In this document: positions 37,414 to 49,180 of the stretch, piece by piece
How positions within the stretch are numbered: position 1 is the first letter of the stretch
Layout: each line of letters opens with the position of its first letter
Source of the DNA: Hyparrhenia diplandra
Lineage: Eukaryota > Streptophyta > Magnoliopsida > Poales > Poaceae
Assembly (NCBI GenBank): GCA_015847255.1
Contig: JADLZK010009188.1
Span: 89,493-153,492, forward strand
Length of the DNA: 64,000 bases
Direction of reading: 5' to 3'
The notes under the pieces: model-generated
What the model was told of the DNA's origin: nothing
Databases searched by the model: none
The model's input: the letters and a program-made list of their open reading frames with translations, nothing else
Position numbers and translations under genes: made by a program

Positions 37414-38989
37414 CCGGACTTTCCTCCTTCAAGTGCTGTGAATTGCTTACCTATAGTTTCAAAGATAATAAAATGCACTGCTTCAGTGTGACAGTAGTGG
37501 AGGACGACAGAGGTCGAGACTCGACACTCGAGAGGTACTGGAAATCTGGAAGGGAAGCGTATTGCTGGGCGCACGGGTTTGAGACGAGATGTGATTACTT
37601 TCAACGAAGAATGTGTACCATATGATATACTGTACGTCGGGTGCCTCAGCACATGTTACTTGCACAAAACTGATTGAGTGTTGATAATGAACTACAGACC
37701 TTCTTGAATGACTGTGCCTATGTGAGTGGTTTGGTACTTTGATGACCAGTTGTGCGGTGTGCCCAGTCCCGTTTTGAATCTTGGTGTAAGATGCCTCCGA
37801 GCGCGGCATTCTGACTTGCTGAGTCTTGGGTCGTTGTGGTCGCCTCGTCGGCTGCCAATGCCCAGCGCCCGGCCCTGGCTCTTCGAGCGCGCGCCCCCCG
37901 CACTCGCGGAGCAGCCGCGCGAGGATTGCCGAAGAAATCTCCGGTCTCCCCTGCAGTCTCGCTCGATCGCTCCTCGGGGGTCTGACGTCTCGCACAGCGC
38001 TGGCGCCAGCAACGCAATGCTGCGCCGGCTCATCTCACGCCGGGCGCAACCAGATGCGGTCGGACTCGTGTCAGGATGAGAGCGAGCTCGACCCCTCTCT
38101 CCTCGATCTCATTTTTCCCTCCGGCTCCGGCCCCCTCCATGAGCGAAATTGACATTTGCTACCAAGGCAAAGCAGGGTGGCAATTTCGGTCATGTTGGGT
38201 AATCAGGTTGAGCGAAATTGACATTTGCTCCCAAGGCAAGCAGGGGTGGCAATTTGGGATGCACTCCTGGCGTTCGACGGTGTTCCTCTGAGAAGAGGCC
38301 TGCATTCAGTCCGGTCTTCGGGGCTTGGAGGTATGACCTGTTAAAGTCAATGCAGAGATGTCTCCTATCCGATACAACAGCTGGTAGAGTCAGAGCCTCT
38401 CGCTTGCATGTGGTTGATTCCTCATCAAGCTCATCTGTTGATTTGTATCTGCCTGCTTTGTGTGGTGCCAAATTGCAATACTATCGGTTTGCTACGATTG
38501 CCCCCTTGCTTTTAAGAACCAAGTCTGGTTATTGGTTGTTTTGTCCACTGCCCTTTGCTGGACCATTATTTCTGCTGAGAACGACGAGCTTTAATTTTAG
38601 CCTGATATTTTGTCCGATTAAATTCATGCTTTTCATTTACATAATACAGTAAAGACAGTTCGAAGCCAAATTGGGCTCTGTTTTTATTTGCTGAAACAGA
38701 GTAAAAATGCAATTCTGTAGTGTTTTTATTTTCCTTAAAAGATTCTGATTGCTCAAAAAATGGACTGCAAAGGAACCATATCAATATGTCATTTGAAGCA
38801 CCGGTCACCTGATTGTGCACCTGATAGCTCCAAATTTTGAACTAATTTACTACTATACTCATTGGTGACAACGATCTGCATTGAGTAACCTGGTTCTTGC
38901 ACTTCCTTTTAATTTGCTTCTTTGTATATTACATGCTCACCTAAGTGGTTGTCCTTATATCATTTAGAACACTGGATTTCTCATTGCAG
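37414..38989. other. Intergenic region with a GC-rich patch at 37.8-38.1 kb
   Basis: It starts with the 3' UTR of the upstream gene. The GC-rich patch has open frames on both strands without a recognisable domain. It might be the first exon of the candidate gene at 38.99-39.76 kb. Confidence 0.4.
38141..38257 (+). repeat. Tandem duplication of about 47 bp
   Basis: Units at 38141-38187 and 38210-38257 both begin GAGCGAAATTGACATTTGCT and continue through a CCAAGGCAA...GGTGGCAATTT block, separated by 22 bases. They differ by a few substitutions and one-base indels. Confidence 0.85.
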
Positions 38990-39757
38990 TCCAAAAATAA
39001 TTGAACCGGAAGTACTTTTTGCTCAGGTAACATAATGAGCTTCCTTTACAGAAGTATTGCACCTGGATTGATGTATTAGTTTACTTGCTAGTGACCCTCA
39101 TTTTTGTTTGGTATTCTTAGCTTAAAAGGCACATATGAACTGTATTGGTAGATATTTTACTTTGCATTTGATGCATTTATGTACATGCTGCTGATTATTT
39201 TTTCCTTATATGGAAGCCAGCTGATGTTCATCATCCTTTCTACGGCAATAGCTCAGTTCAAGGCCGACTACCTAATGGTTTGACTCTTTTTAGTTGGTGA
39301 GACAACTCTCTTGTGCTTCATTCACAACTTTCTTCCATTCTACTAGTGGATACGTAGTTCTGAATTCTGATTTCGACATCATGACACCTGTTCTGGTACC
39401 CATGGTTGAGATTTGAGAATAGCCAGTGCACTTTTTGATCATGAGCTTTCTGTTAAATTGATTCATTAACGTACACATCAGTGCAGATCAATTTAGAGCT
39501 TTAGACTAGGGCATTAATATGTTAAGGTTGGTTGGTTAGTTGTTACACTGGAGAAATCATTATCCAGCTGTACCTTTGCGATGTACTTACTTTAGCTTAA
39601 TATCAACCACCAGATGGCCGCTAGGTACTTGTGTCTGCTCACTCTTGTGCTGTAGTACTCTCCACTGTGATCCAAGCTGACAGAAAGCAAAAGGGGTCAC
39701 ATCTCAAACAGCAAGCTTCAGAACGGAGTTGGCAGTAAATGGATGCTTTTATTGTCG
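38990..39757 (+). CDS. Candidate exons of an unrecognised plus-strand gene
   Basis: Three short segments bounded by AG and GT join in compatible phases: 38990-39026 (encodes PKIIEPEVLFAQ), 39217-39277 (PADVHHPFYGNSSVQGRLPN) and 39684-39757 (SKRGHISNSKLQNGVGSKW and onward). The peptide looks coding in composition and the phases agree, which is why I list it. I do not recognise the family. Upstream and downstream exons were not found; a first exon might lie in the GC-rich patch at 37.8-38.1 kb. Chance agreement of three small exons is possible. Confidence 0.3.
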
Positions 39758-41042
39758 GTAATTTTTGACCCATGTTCTATGGATTTTTTAATTATTTCGG
39801 AATTATGGACATGTAAACCTTTTACCAGGTCCATAAATCTGAATCTGTCGACATATACTAACAAATACTGTAGGCTAATTCTCTTATGTAAAGAAGCCTT
39901 AGATACATAATGTGTCAAGAGCAGACATTAAATGCAAAATGAAAGGATTGGTTGTAGATTTGGGGAGAGCTTGCTGTACAGTTTCAATATTCACCAAGAT
40001 CTAATTGTGTTGGGCTAGGCTAGCCATAAGTTGTTGCGCTGTCGATGTTGAAGTAATTCCTCAATGAATTCTCTTTTAAGCATAGCAGTCTTCCAAGTGT
40101 GGGAACAGCCATCTGTGGTGATAGCCTTACATGTCAAGATATTTACCTATTGAGCCTCCGACAGATCGGTGATATCACTCGCTTTCATAACTGTTGTGAC
40201 ATGAGAAGTGGAGAGGACAACAAAAGCTAAAGCAATGGCTCACCTGATCTACTGAGACTTATTGCTGCTGGTGCTTGTGAAAGCCGCCGACAGACAGGAA
40301 CACTGGATTTTTTTTCCTTACAAGAACAATTGCAACTGTGTGGACAGGTGTGTTCCAAAACATATCTTGTATAGTTTTTTTTTTGGGATTCTCTCATTGG
40401 CAGCTCTAGATCAACCTTGTTTGTCTCTTTTGTACTTCCTTTGCATTGCTTCGAGAAATTGTTTCATCATCTTTAGTCCAAGAACATCTGAAAAGAAATT
40501 TTGGAATTAGGCTTCCAGGCGTGCACGCCGCGCCAATGTGGTCTCATTATTTCCTTAGCAGAACCTAGAATCATGTGCTACCTTTTGAGCAGGCACAAAA
40601 GCATCATCTTAGTTGGGTGTCGCAGAGCTACACCCTGAAAAGGAACAGCCAGAAACTACACACATACACATAACATAAACTGCAGAAGTAGACACGCATG
40701 CGTGCGTGTACAAAAGATTCTGAAATAAACAAGTGTTAGATCGTTTTATATATGTATATGAGAATATGGCAAAAGACCAAAGATGGGGTGGGGGCGTTTG
40801 TCAAATGCCAATAATAACTCATCCCCGTTGCCTGACCCACCAACCGGATTACATTACAAAATGGTAAAGCTAAGCTCTTCCTTGATGCCCGCGGATGGCC
40901 ATTCACTCTGACAACGCCTTTGTGATATGGTACCAGCAGCAGCACAAGGAAGAGGGAGAGAGGCTGTGGACTCGTCATTACAGCCTTTCCCCGGCACCAC
41001 CACCCCAGCCGCACAGCTCACTCCAGCCGAAAGCACAACGCC
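39758..41042. other. Intergenic DNA, nothing recognised
   Basis: AT-rich sequence with no supported gene. The last 100 bases upstream of 41043 should hold the 5' UTR of the next gene. Confidence 0.4.
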
Positions 41043-41708
41043 ATGGCAGAGGAGAAGAAGAGGCACAAGCACAAACACAAGGAGAAGGAGAAGGCAGAGA
41101 AGCAGTCGGGCACGGAGCAGGCGGCGCACTTCAAGCCGTGCGCCGACGTGAAGGGCATCCGGTTCGGGGCCAGTTCATCGTCAAGTCGTTCACGGTGCGG
41201 CGGGCGTCGCCTCTGGAGCTGCTGCGGCTGCTGGACATCCCGCCGTCTTACCTGAGCGAGTGCCAGAGCCTGCCGTTCCCGTCCACCACCACCCACATGC
41301 CGACCAGCTTCACCATCCTGGCGCACCAGGCGTGGCACACGCTCACGCTGGGCCTGGGCACCAAGAAGTCCAAGGCGGTGCTCTTTCGTGTTCGAGTCCG
41401 AAAGCATGAAGGCGGCCGTGGACCAGCTGTGGCCCGCCATGATCCCGCTCGGGGACGTGAACAAGAAGCTCATCCGCGGGCTCACCGGCAGCGAGATGGC
41501 AAGGTTCAAGTTCCGCAAGGGCTGCCTCACCATCTACGTCTACGCCGTGCGGCGGCTCGGCGCCGCCGGCTTCATGCGCACCGATGACCTCAGGCGGATA
41601 CTGCAGTCGGTCGTGGAGCTCAAGGACTTCCTGGACCACACCGCCATGCTCGCCATCCCGAGCCAGAAGAGCATCACTCTGCAGTCCCGGACAGCGGTGG
41701 CTCACTGA
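41043..41708 (+). CDS. Conserved plant protein of unknown function, intronless
   Basis: About 220 residues in one exon. It starts MAEEKKRHKHKHKEKEKAE, a Lys/His-rich charged head suggesting nucleic-acid binding or nuclear targeting. It continues FKPCADVKGIRFG, then a globular region with FIVKSFTVRRASPLELLRLL, SFTILAHQAWHTLTLGLG, NKKLIRGLTGSEMARFKFRK and LTIYVYAVRRLGAAGFM, and ends TLQSRTAVAH. No signal peptide or transmembrane helix is seen. I recall similar uncharacterised plant proteins but cannot name a domain. Two one-base indels break the frame: one base short in the G run at 41166-41169 and one extra T at 41384-41386. Reading on across them gives family-like sequence throughout. Confidence 0.7.
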
Positions 41709-42603
41709 GATGAGATCACAGCGCAGCGCATGTCATCTCCTTGCTCTCATCTGATGACGCCACAAGAACCTCGATCGCACAACAGGTACGGTCGGCTTGT
41801 AGTTGTTGTAATCTTCAGAGGGCCTCATTTTTTTCCCCTCTCGGTTCGGTTCGATTCGTTTGTTCAGTGTCGGTGCAAGTGTTCACCTCCTCTGCTGGGA
41901 GCAGCAGCTGTATGTATAGATCTGTTGAGCAAAAAGTGTTTCAGCAAATCAAGCATAGGTTTTTCTTTTTTTATCCCAAAGGCAATTTTCCTTGAATGGA
42001 TCTTACTTGCTTACATGTTGGTATACTCGTGTAGTCTTTCCCTGAAATAATCCATCAATGAAGCCATCTGTTCTAGTGGCACTTTCTGGCCGTACTGGGC
42101 AGCAGCACTTGCTCCCTGACTGCTGTAGGTAGCTACGGTACAGTACAGTGTTTGGAATTTTTGAGCTCCTCCTACCGTGACTTTTCTTTTCCTCTCTACA
42201 TTCCTTGTTCCACAGCATTGTGAACTCCTTTTATTTTTTGATACTAGTAGAGTCTAGAGCTGCACCCAATTGCGTACTCTATTGCAGAGCTGTTTCTCAG
42301 GGTTACTGTTGCTTGTTAGGATTGCCAAATGGAGCTGTCAGTGTTCACTTCGACAAAGAAAATGGAGCTGCCAGAGGAGGAAGGTGAATGCTACAGGATC
42401 TCAGAGAAAGTGATTGCTATTATCTCTCTCGTGAATGGCTCTTATCTTTCTATGTGCAAGTAGCCATCATGTAATGTAACTAATAGAAAAAAAGATGTAC
42501 TTATATATGATATCTTTGACCTGTTTGGAGGAGTGACACCAATCTTTTCAGTGAGCATTTTTTCTCCATAACACGATCCACTGCAGCTGAAAATTTTGAC
42601 CGA
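41709..42603. other. 3' flank of the 41 kb gene
   Basis: The first few hundred bases are likely the 3' UTR. Nothing else is recognised. Confidence 0.4.
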
Positions 42604-42925
42604 GGGCTTTGTTTAGTTGGCAAATTTTTAGCAAAAGCACGGTTCTAACTCCGGAAGACATGTAAAGACGCTTTGTTTGTAGGGTAGAACATTGTCCGTT
42701 ATGGACTAATTGCTTCCAAAAGATTCGTGAAAATTTTCATATACAAATTTTTAGTAAAACTGTGTAATTGGGCTAATTTTTTACCTACATTTCTTCATGC
42801 TCCGAGCATAATTTTTTATGCTTTTTTAACGTATATATTTTAGTGTATTTAATGTGATATGACGGGTAGAGAGTCTAAAATTTGTAATTTTATGGCAAAA
42901 AAATCTGCCATCTAAACCAGGCCCC
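42604..42925. mobile_element. Tourist-like MITE
   Basis: About 320 bp with ends GGGCTTTGTTTAGTTGGCAA and TGCCATCTAAACCAGGCCC, which are near inverted repeats of each other. The interior is AT-rich. The target duplication is unclear. Confidence 0.65.
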
Positions 42926-45498
42926 GAGAGAGCCCCGATAGAACTAGGCCCGGCGGGACAGATGCTGCGGGTGCTGTCGCCATGATCATGGGGAGGTAAA
43001 GTTAGTTGGGCAGGACACTCGATTCAGTGACGTGCATGATGAGTGGTTGAGCGGCATGGCATGGCATGGCATGGCATGGGCCACCCACTACGCCCGCCCC
43101 TGTCCTGTCCTGTCCTAAATCATGAGCAACAAAGCCGTCTCCGGGTCGCCCGGTGCCATAGGACGGTGCGGTGCAGTCCCTACTGCAACCTGCTTCTCGG
43201 ATCATCGCTTTCAGTAGTCCTTGACTCCTTTGGATCCCTTTGTGTTAATGAAGCACCGAAATTGTACTCTGCTAAACCATTTGCTTTACTGCATTTGCAA
43301 TCAAGCTTATCGAATGTGAAGTGTAGCCAAATAACAGGATTCCACGCGCATCAGTGTATCAGTGCTTCATCCTATATTGGAAGTAGTTTAATCTTCTTGA
43401 CACTAAATTTGGTAAATTTCATCTTATTTAAAAATTAATATAAAATACTTTTTCATTCTTGTTTTATTAATAATAAAAGATTTTAAGAATGACTTACGTT
43501 TGACTATGTTTGTATAATTTATTTAAATAAGACGAGTGTAAACTTGTAATGTTAAATCAAACACTTTACAATTTAGGACGGAGAAAAACAGTAATAATAA
43601 GCAAATAAACTGAGATCGAGCTGGCTCTGCCTTTTCTTGGCACAGTTTCTACACGATCCGTGAAAAAAAACTGAGGAATAAATTGTACGACTACCAAGCA
43701 ACACTTGGAAGCGTCTGTGTACACGATGAACGAAGTCGTACCAGCCTTAATTGGGTACGAAGAGATGACACTAATGAATGTGTGATATTATGGATCGAGA
43801 TCACAGTCCTCCAACGAGCGACGCAGCGAAACATCTCAGCACTGTACACAGCGCATCAGAATTTGGCAGCTCGTGCATAATTGTAGCCGAACGGTAGCTA
43901 GCAGATAGGTGGCTGTTGCTGCTGGGTTCCTCGATGACATGCGTTGGCAGCGTTGCGCCGAGCCGAGCCGAGCCATTCCCGGCATGCCCAGCTAATTTCC
44001 GGCGGGTTTAGGCCGAAACAGCCGAGCAAGGTGGGCACGGGGGACACCGGACACCAACCTGATTGACTCCCGGTCCCGGATGCGTGTGCATCGTCTTCCT
44101 AAACCGTGGCGATGGTAGAGCTTCGATCGATTCAATCATGCCGGGTCCCGTCCGGCCGACCGGGCAAGGAAAGCAGATCGAGACGTATTTATGCGCTCAT
44201 GTGGCCGTGCATGGGCAAGGGCAACCGCACCGCCTGCCTGATTGGTGGCTGGCTGGCTGGCGCGTCGCGAGCCCGGAGCCCATGGCTGCTGGCACACTGG
44301 CGCACTGGCACTGGCGCGCGCATGTTCTGGTGCTGGCGCTAGGGGCTGGGGCTGGTCCTCGGCTTTCGCAGGCGCCCTTCCATTCCAATCGCGGAAGACT
44401 TTTCTCCCAGCCTTCTTGTTCTCGTGCTGTTTCCGGGGTTGACAACGAGCTCTGTCTGCAACGGTTGGTCTCATGGCCTGGAGCAGGGACACCAGCCTGG
44501 CAGCCAAAGGCAATGTCGCAATGGGTTCGCGAGTTCATGAGGGCGATGGTGGAGTCGTGAAGACTGAGACCTTAGATGCGCAAGGTGATCATGAGGATAT
44601 GGAGAGCTTCTTTGATCGAGATAACTCTGAGCATAGTATTTCTGCCCTTAAACTTGTTTATTTATTTGCTTATTATAAGAGGAAATCTATCGAGTCGCGG
44701 ATGGATATTTCTTCTCAGTATTAAAGTACCGGCACTATCGTTGTTTGTACAACACTCACGCTTTATGATAGAAGACAACAAACTTTGGACTCCCTCCTTC
44801 GCTTTCACCTTTCGGTTTTCATTTATTTTATATATATGATATATGATGAGAACTTTGATTGAAATTCCTGGTGTAAAGCTGATTGGCCCTACCGTACTAG
44901 TGAAGTCGATGGAAGATTAAAGTTGGTGGGTACCAACATATAAAGGGCCTGATTTATATTCAGACGAAAACCTCTCTGAATTCAGTGCAAAGTGGCCAGG
45001 TCACAGCAGAAAAGCAGGCAAGAAGATTTTTGGGTTGCTTTTGCCTTTACTGGACCAGGTTGGCCCAACTTTTCAGGCCGAATTCATCACAAGGCCACAA
45101 CGACGATCAGACACCAGCTCGGTTTACCGCCGGAGCCACCAACGGCCCACAGCCCACTGCTCGGCCCACACACGCACACAACTAGGTCCAGTATGGTCAG
45201 CTGTACTCGGCTGCTCACATGACTGCGAGCCCGTGACCGCGGCCGGCGACGGGCGAGACGCGACGCGAGTCAGGCCTCGACGGATCCATCCACCTCACAA
45301 CACCTAACCGCCTGCGGTGTTCAAAATTCGAACTTCCTCCGCTGCCCCAACGGATACAATCAGCCCCACGCACGCAGCACGCCCCGCTCGGCAACTCCTC
45401 GTCATCCTCGATCCAAGCCCAGAATCCGAAACCCCTTGCTCCGCCCCTTCCCTCTGCTCCTCCCCAGCGACCGGCGCTGACCGCGTGATCCTCGCCCG
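42926..45498. other. Intergenic region upstream of the kinesin
   Basis: It holds a GGCAT microsatellite (43053-43078), an AT-rich Stowaway-like remnant at about 43380-43590, and a GC-rich stretch at about 43930-44480 with open frames but no domain. The last few hundred bases should include the kinesin promoter. No gene is supported. Confidence 0.45.
43053..43078 (+). repeat. GGCAT microsatellite
   Basis: Five tandem copies of GGCAT. A short TGTCC repeat follows at about 43100-43115. Confidence 0.9.
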
Positions 45499-48400
45499 AT
45501 GGCGGGCACCCCACACCCGCCCGATCCACACCCGCCCGATCCTCCGCGTGCTCATCGCTGCCGGTGCGTGTCGTGCTGCGCGTGCGCCCGTTCCTCCCAT
45601 CGGAGGCCGCATCAGCGACAGCGCCCCTGCGTCTCCCTCCTCGACTCCCACCCCGGCGGCCGTGAGGTCACCGTCCAGCTCAAGGACCAGCACAGCAGGT
45701 ATACGCCTCAACGCCTCCTCACCGTACGATCTCGTGCCCTCGGACTTGCTCCTGCGCTCTTTCTCCATTAAACCTAGCAGGAATCGGTGAAGTGCTTGCA
45801 TGGAAAATAGATACTCCTAGCTAATACAGTGAATGCCTTGTTCGTTTGATCCCCAAATCAAAGGGATTGGAGGGGATTGCAGGGGGTTTGAGAGGTTTTG
45901 ACTTGACTTGTAGGCGATTTAATCACCCTCGATCCCTCCAATCCCCTTGGTTTTGGGATCAAACAAACAGTCTTCTCCCATTTTTATTGTGTTTCCTTAT
46001 TTGCTTTGGTGTACCGGTCCATGAGATCCTCCTCACCGTACGATCTCATGCCTTCCTCGGACTTATCCCTGTGCTAATTGCGGATCATCACGATTGGTAG
46101 CTCCATTCAAAATACCAGGAATCAGTGAAGTGCTTTTGCATGGAAAATAGATACTATCCTAGCTAATACAGTGAATACATTGTTCGTTTGATCCCAAAAT
46201 ATGTTTGATTGTGTTTCCTTATTTGCTTTTGGTATACTGGTTCATTTATGCAGTCGGAACGAACTGTACAAAGTGGATGCGTTCTTTGGTCAAAGGACAA
46301 CAGCAGCCACATATTTGACCGGAGGTTCGTGCAGTGATCCCAGGCATCTTCGAGGGGATCAACGCGACGGTCTTTGCCTATGGGGCAACCGGCAGCGGCA
46401 AGACCTACACCATGCAGGTGCCCACTATTATTCATGACTCCAATGTGTGTTTGATTAAGTGCCACTTTTGGCAAAACAATATTTCAATAAAACCTATCTG
46501 ATTTGGCTGCTGAACAGGGCACGGAGGATTTTCCGGGGCTAATTCCATTGGCTGCTTCAACAATTCTGGCACAGTGCACTGGCACATGGTGCTCTGTTGA
46601 TATGTCGTACTATGAAGTGTACATGGAGCGTTGCTATGACCTGTTAGGACCTAAAGCGAAAGAAGTTATGGCCTTGATGACAAAGATGGCAACTTGCAGC
46701 CGAAGGGCTTGAGCTGGGTAATGTGATGCTGCTTGGTTATTTCTGAACGTGCTTGTTGGAATTCAATCGGTTGCTTACTGTTGCCCTTTGATGTTTGAAG
46801 GTCCCTGTGCGATCCATGGAGGAATTCCAGGAGCTCTATTCCATAGGCGTCCAAAGAAGAAAAGTTGCCCACACTGGACTGAATGATGTTTCCAGTCGGA
46901 GCCATGCTGTTCTCTCACTCAGGGTCGGCACTGATGTTGTGCAAGGGAAGTTTAACCTCATTGATTTGGCAGGTACATCCCTTTGGAAGTCTGGATTGAG
47001 ACAGACATGCTTAAGCTGTATCCCCTACTTGAACTCGTGTTATGCTTACTTGAACTCGTGTTGTGCTTGATTGTTGTTTTCTAGGCAGTGAAGACAATAG
47101 AAGGGTTTTTGAATGTGGGCATCCGCCTTCAAGAAAGCGCTAAGATCAACCAGTCATTGTTTGCATTGTCCAATGTCTTTTCAGCTATACACAAGAATGA
47201 GCACCGAACTACAGGGAGAGTAAACCGACCCGCATACTTCAAGATTCACTAGGGAGGCAGAAGCCGTGCTGTGATGATAGCTTGCCTGGTGACTTTCTCT
47301 CAATCTTTTTTTTTCTTATGGATGAATCATATTGTAGAATTTGGCTAATTGTTTTTGCTGTTTCAGAACCCCTACAGAATACCTGAGTCAGCCAACACAT
47401 TAAGTGTGACTGCTCGTTCATGCCATGTTGAGACTCTCACCAGTTCAAGCAAGCAAGAAACACCCAAGGTCAAGGTTGACAGAGAAGCCGAATTACGAGC
47501 ATGGTTGGAATCAAAGGGAAAAACAAAGAGCATCCAAAGAATGGATGGTCTTTTGACCCCAATTGCCAGCAAAACTCCATTGTCTATGAGCCATAAGAAG
47601 CAACCAACATCTTCAAGATTTTCTTGTAGATCTAAGGCAATGGGTCGGGATGGACAGGTAAATCAATAAGTTAGTATTGTTTGTCATTTCACCTTCATAT
47701 ATTACATGCATACATAGTTCTTATTTTTTGCCTTATGATGCATAGGATGCTTTTTTGATCCAGAAGTCCATGTTCTTGCTGAAAATATACCACGAGTGGG
47801 CAGACAGACAGAAGTGAAAAACACCAAAGAAAGGTACTTTAGAAAACTTCAAGAGTATTAAATCTGTGAGAAATAGTGTTACAAAATATGAAAAGTTAGT
47901 TGAAATGTACTCAGAACAACCTCTGAGATCTTTCACATTTGTTTTCTTGTGTGAATCTGATGTCTAAAGGCCCTTCAAGATTTTTACCTGTGTTTTCACG
48001 TGTGAATCTGATGTCTAAAGTCTTATGCAGTGGTGCTTCAGTCAGTTACTCAATGCCATGAAAAGCATGAAGCTTCTTTCAGGAAAGCTCTTTCTCCAAT
48101 TCCTTCAAACATGGTGCCTGTGAAGCAGCAAATATCTGATAATGGTAATTTTCCGTTTTATCGGAGCCCCAAACTCCGATACAAACAAGTAATATAGTCG
48201 AGGAGACTCCTGGTGCAACACCATTTGAGAAATTTAATGCGCTACAGTCTAACCTAAAGGTTTGTATGGTTCCTTTCATTCTATAGACGATATTTGCTAC
48301 TTTAAGATTTATCAATTGACATTATGAGTTTTTAGGAAGCTCTTGCTCAGCAGTATCTTTGAGGTTTTAAATGTGTAAACAACAAGTAAGTCTGAATTCT

Positions 48401-49180
48401 ACGACCTTTTTGCACCCCCAGTTTCCTAGTTTTTTGTTCAAGTAATTTGCCCCTAGGTGTCGTCTTCAAATGGCACTGTCAGGACAAACTACAGTTCTTC
48501 ATGTTATGAAATCTTCAGCAGGAATTCTGCCACTTTTCATTGTTATCATGTTTTAGTCTGTAAACTATGACTATTGGCTTATCAGTATGGCAGAATACAT
48601 GAACAGTCTTTCTGTTCTTAGGCTGACCTCATTTCAAAAAAAAAATATTCAGTTTTTTCCAGTCTTTCTTTCTAATGTTTCTCTCCCTTTACCTATGACT
48701 GTAGGGAAGAGCTACAGCAACTGAAAGTATGATCCTTTCATCTTAATAGCATTTGATCACTGCTTTTCTAGCCTTTTCTCCTGAGCAACTTCCCCCCTCT
48801 TGTTTGCTAGGGAATTGGCGTTAAGAGAGCAGAATATGTCCTGAATTACGGAGGACACACCAAGACGTTCAACACTGTAAGATTTGTGTAAACTCAGATC
48901 TTTTTCCAAAAGATAAAGAATCCAAAATGTCTGAAATGGCCTTCTGTCACAATTCTGCTTGTTCAGTTTGCAGATTTGAAAACATCGGCCTCTCGTCAAA
49001 GCAGGTAATTTTTGTGTCACCTATTAAGGAGAAAGGCTTACATCCTGTCCAGTTATATACTGATTGTAATGCCTTTGGCTTTTCTTGTTCGTTTTGTTTG
49101 TAGACTAAGACATCCTAAAGAAGATGTATGCCATGGGATATTCAAATGATGACCTTAAATGGATGTTGTATTGGCACTAG
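45499..49180 (+). CDS. Kinesin motor protein with C-terminal helix-hairpin-helix (KIN-10/Kid type)
   Basis: Microtubule motor, likely acting on chromosomes or the phragmoplast in mitosis. Clear exons: 45499-45698, 46254-46417, 46518-46717, 46801-46972, 47085-47288 and 47367-47657. Smaller exons follow to 49180. Motor motifs in order: VVLRVRPFLPSEAA (N-terminus), GATGSGKTYTMQ (P-loop, exon 2), SYYEVYMERCYDLL (exon 3), NDVSSRSHAVLSLRV (switch I) and FNLIDLAG (switch II) in exon 4, and SAKINQSLFALSN in exon 5. Exon 6 holds ESANTLSVTARSCHVETL and the neck. Near 48811 GIGVKRAEYVL begins an HhH DNA-binding motif, followed by the end YAMGYSNDDLKWMLYWH. At least five one-base indels interrupt the motor (near 45551, 45624, 46300, 46321 and 46674), with more downstream. 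In exon 5 several bases are missing before the SKLTR region. The gene may be damaged, but motif order and splice borders are intact. The KIN-10 assignment is by architecture and moderately sure. Confidence 0.8.
45714..46246 (+). repeat. Tandem duplication inside kinesin intron 1
   Basis: The first unit (45714-46027) and second unit (46028-46246) share CCTCCTCACCGTACGATCTC, then AAGTGCTT...GCATGGAAAATAGATACT, CTAGCTAATACAGTGAAT and GTGTTTCCTTATTTGCTTT in the same order. The first unit carries a complete hairpin MITE; the second keeps only a stub of it. Confidence 0.85.
45839..45967. mobile_element. Hairpin MITE in kinesin intron 1
   Basis: Ends TTCGTTTGATCCCCAAATC and TTTTGGGATCAAACAAAC are inverted repeats, continued inward by GGATTGGAGGGGATTG and its near complement. 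About 129 bp in all. The superfamily is not certain. Confidence 0.6.

Noticed and set aside
37483..38033. Minus-strand frames at 37.5-38.0 kb that could be a gene start
   Set aside because: No recognised domain and no downstream exons on that strand; recorded only as a GC-rich patch.
44063..44560. 165-codon plus-strand frame in the GC-rich stretch upstream of the kinesin
   Set aside because: No domain, no splice-consistent continuation, and competing frames on the other strand; composition alone explains it.
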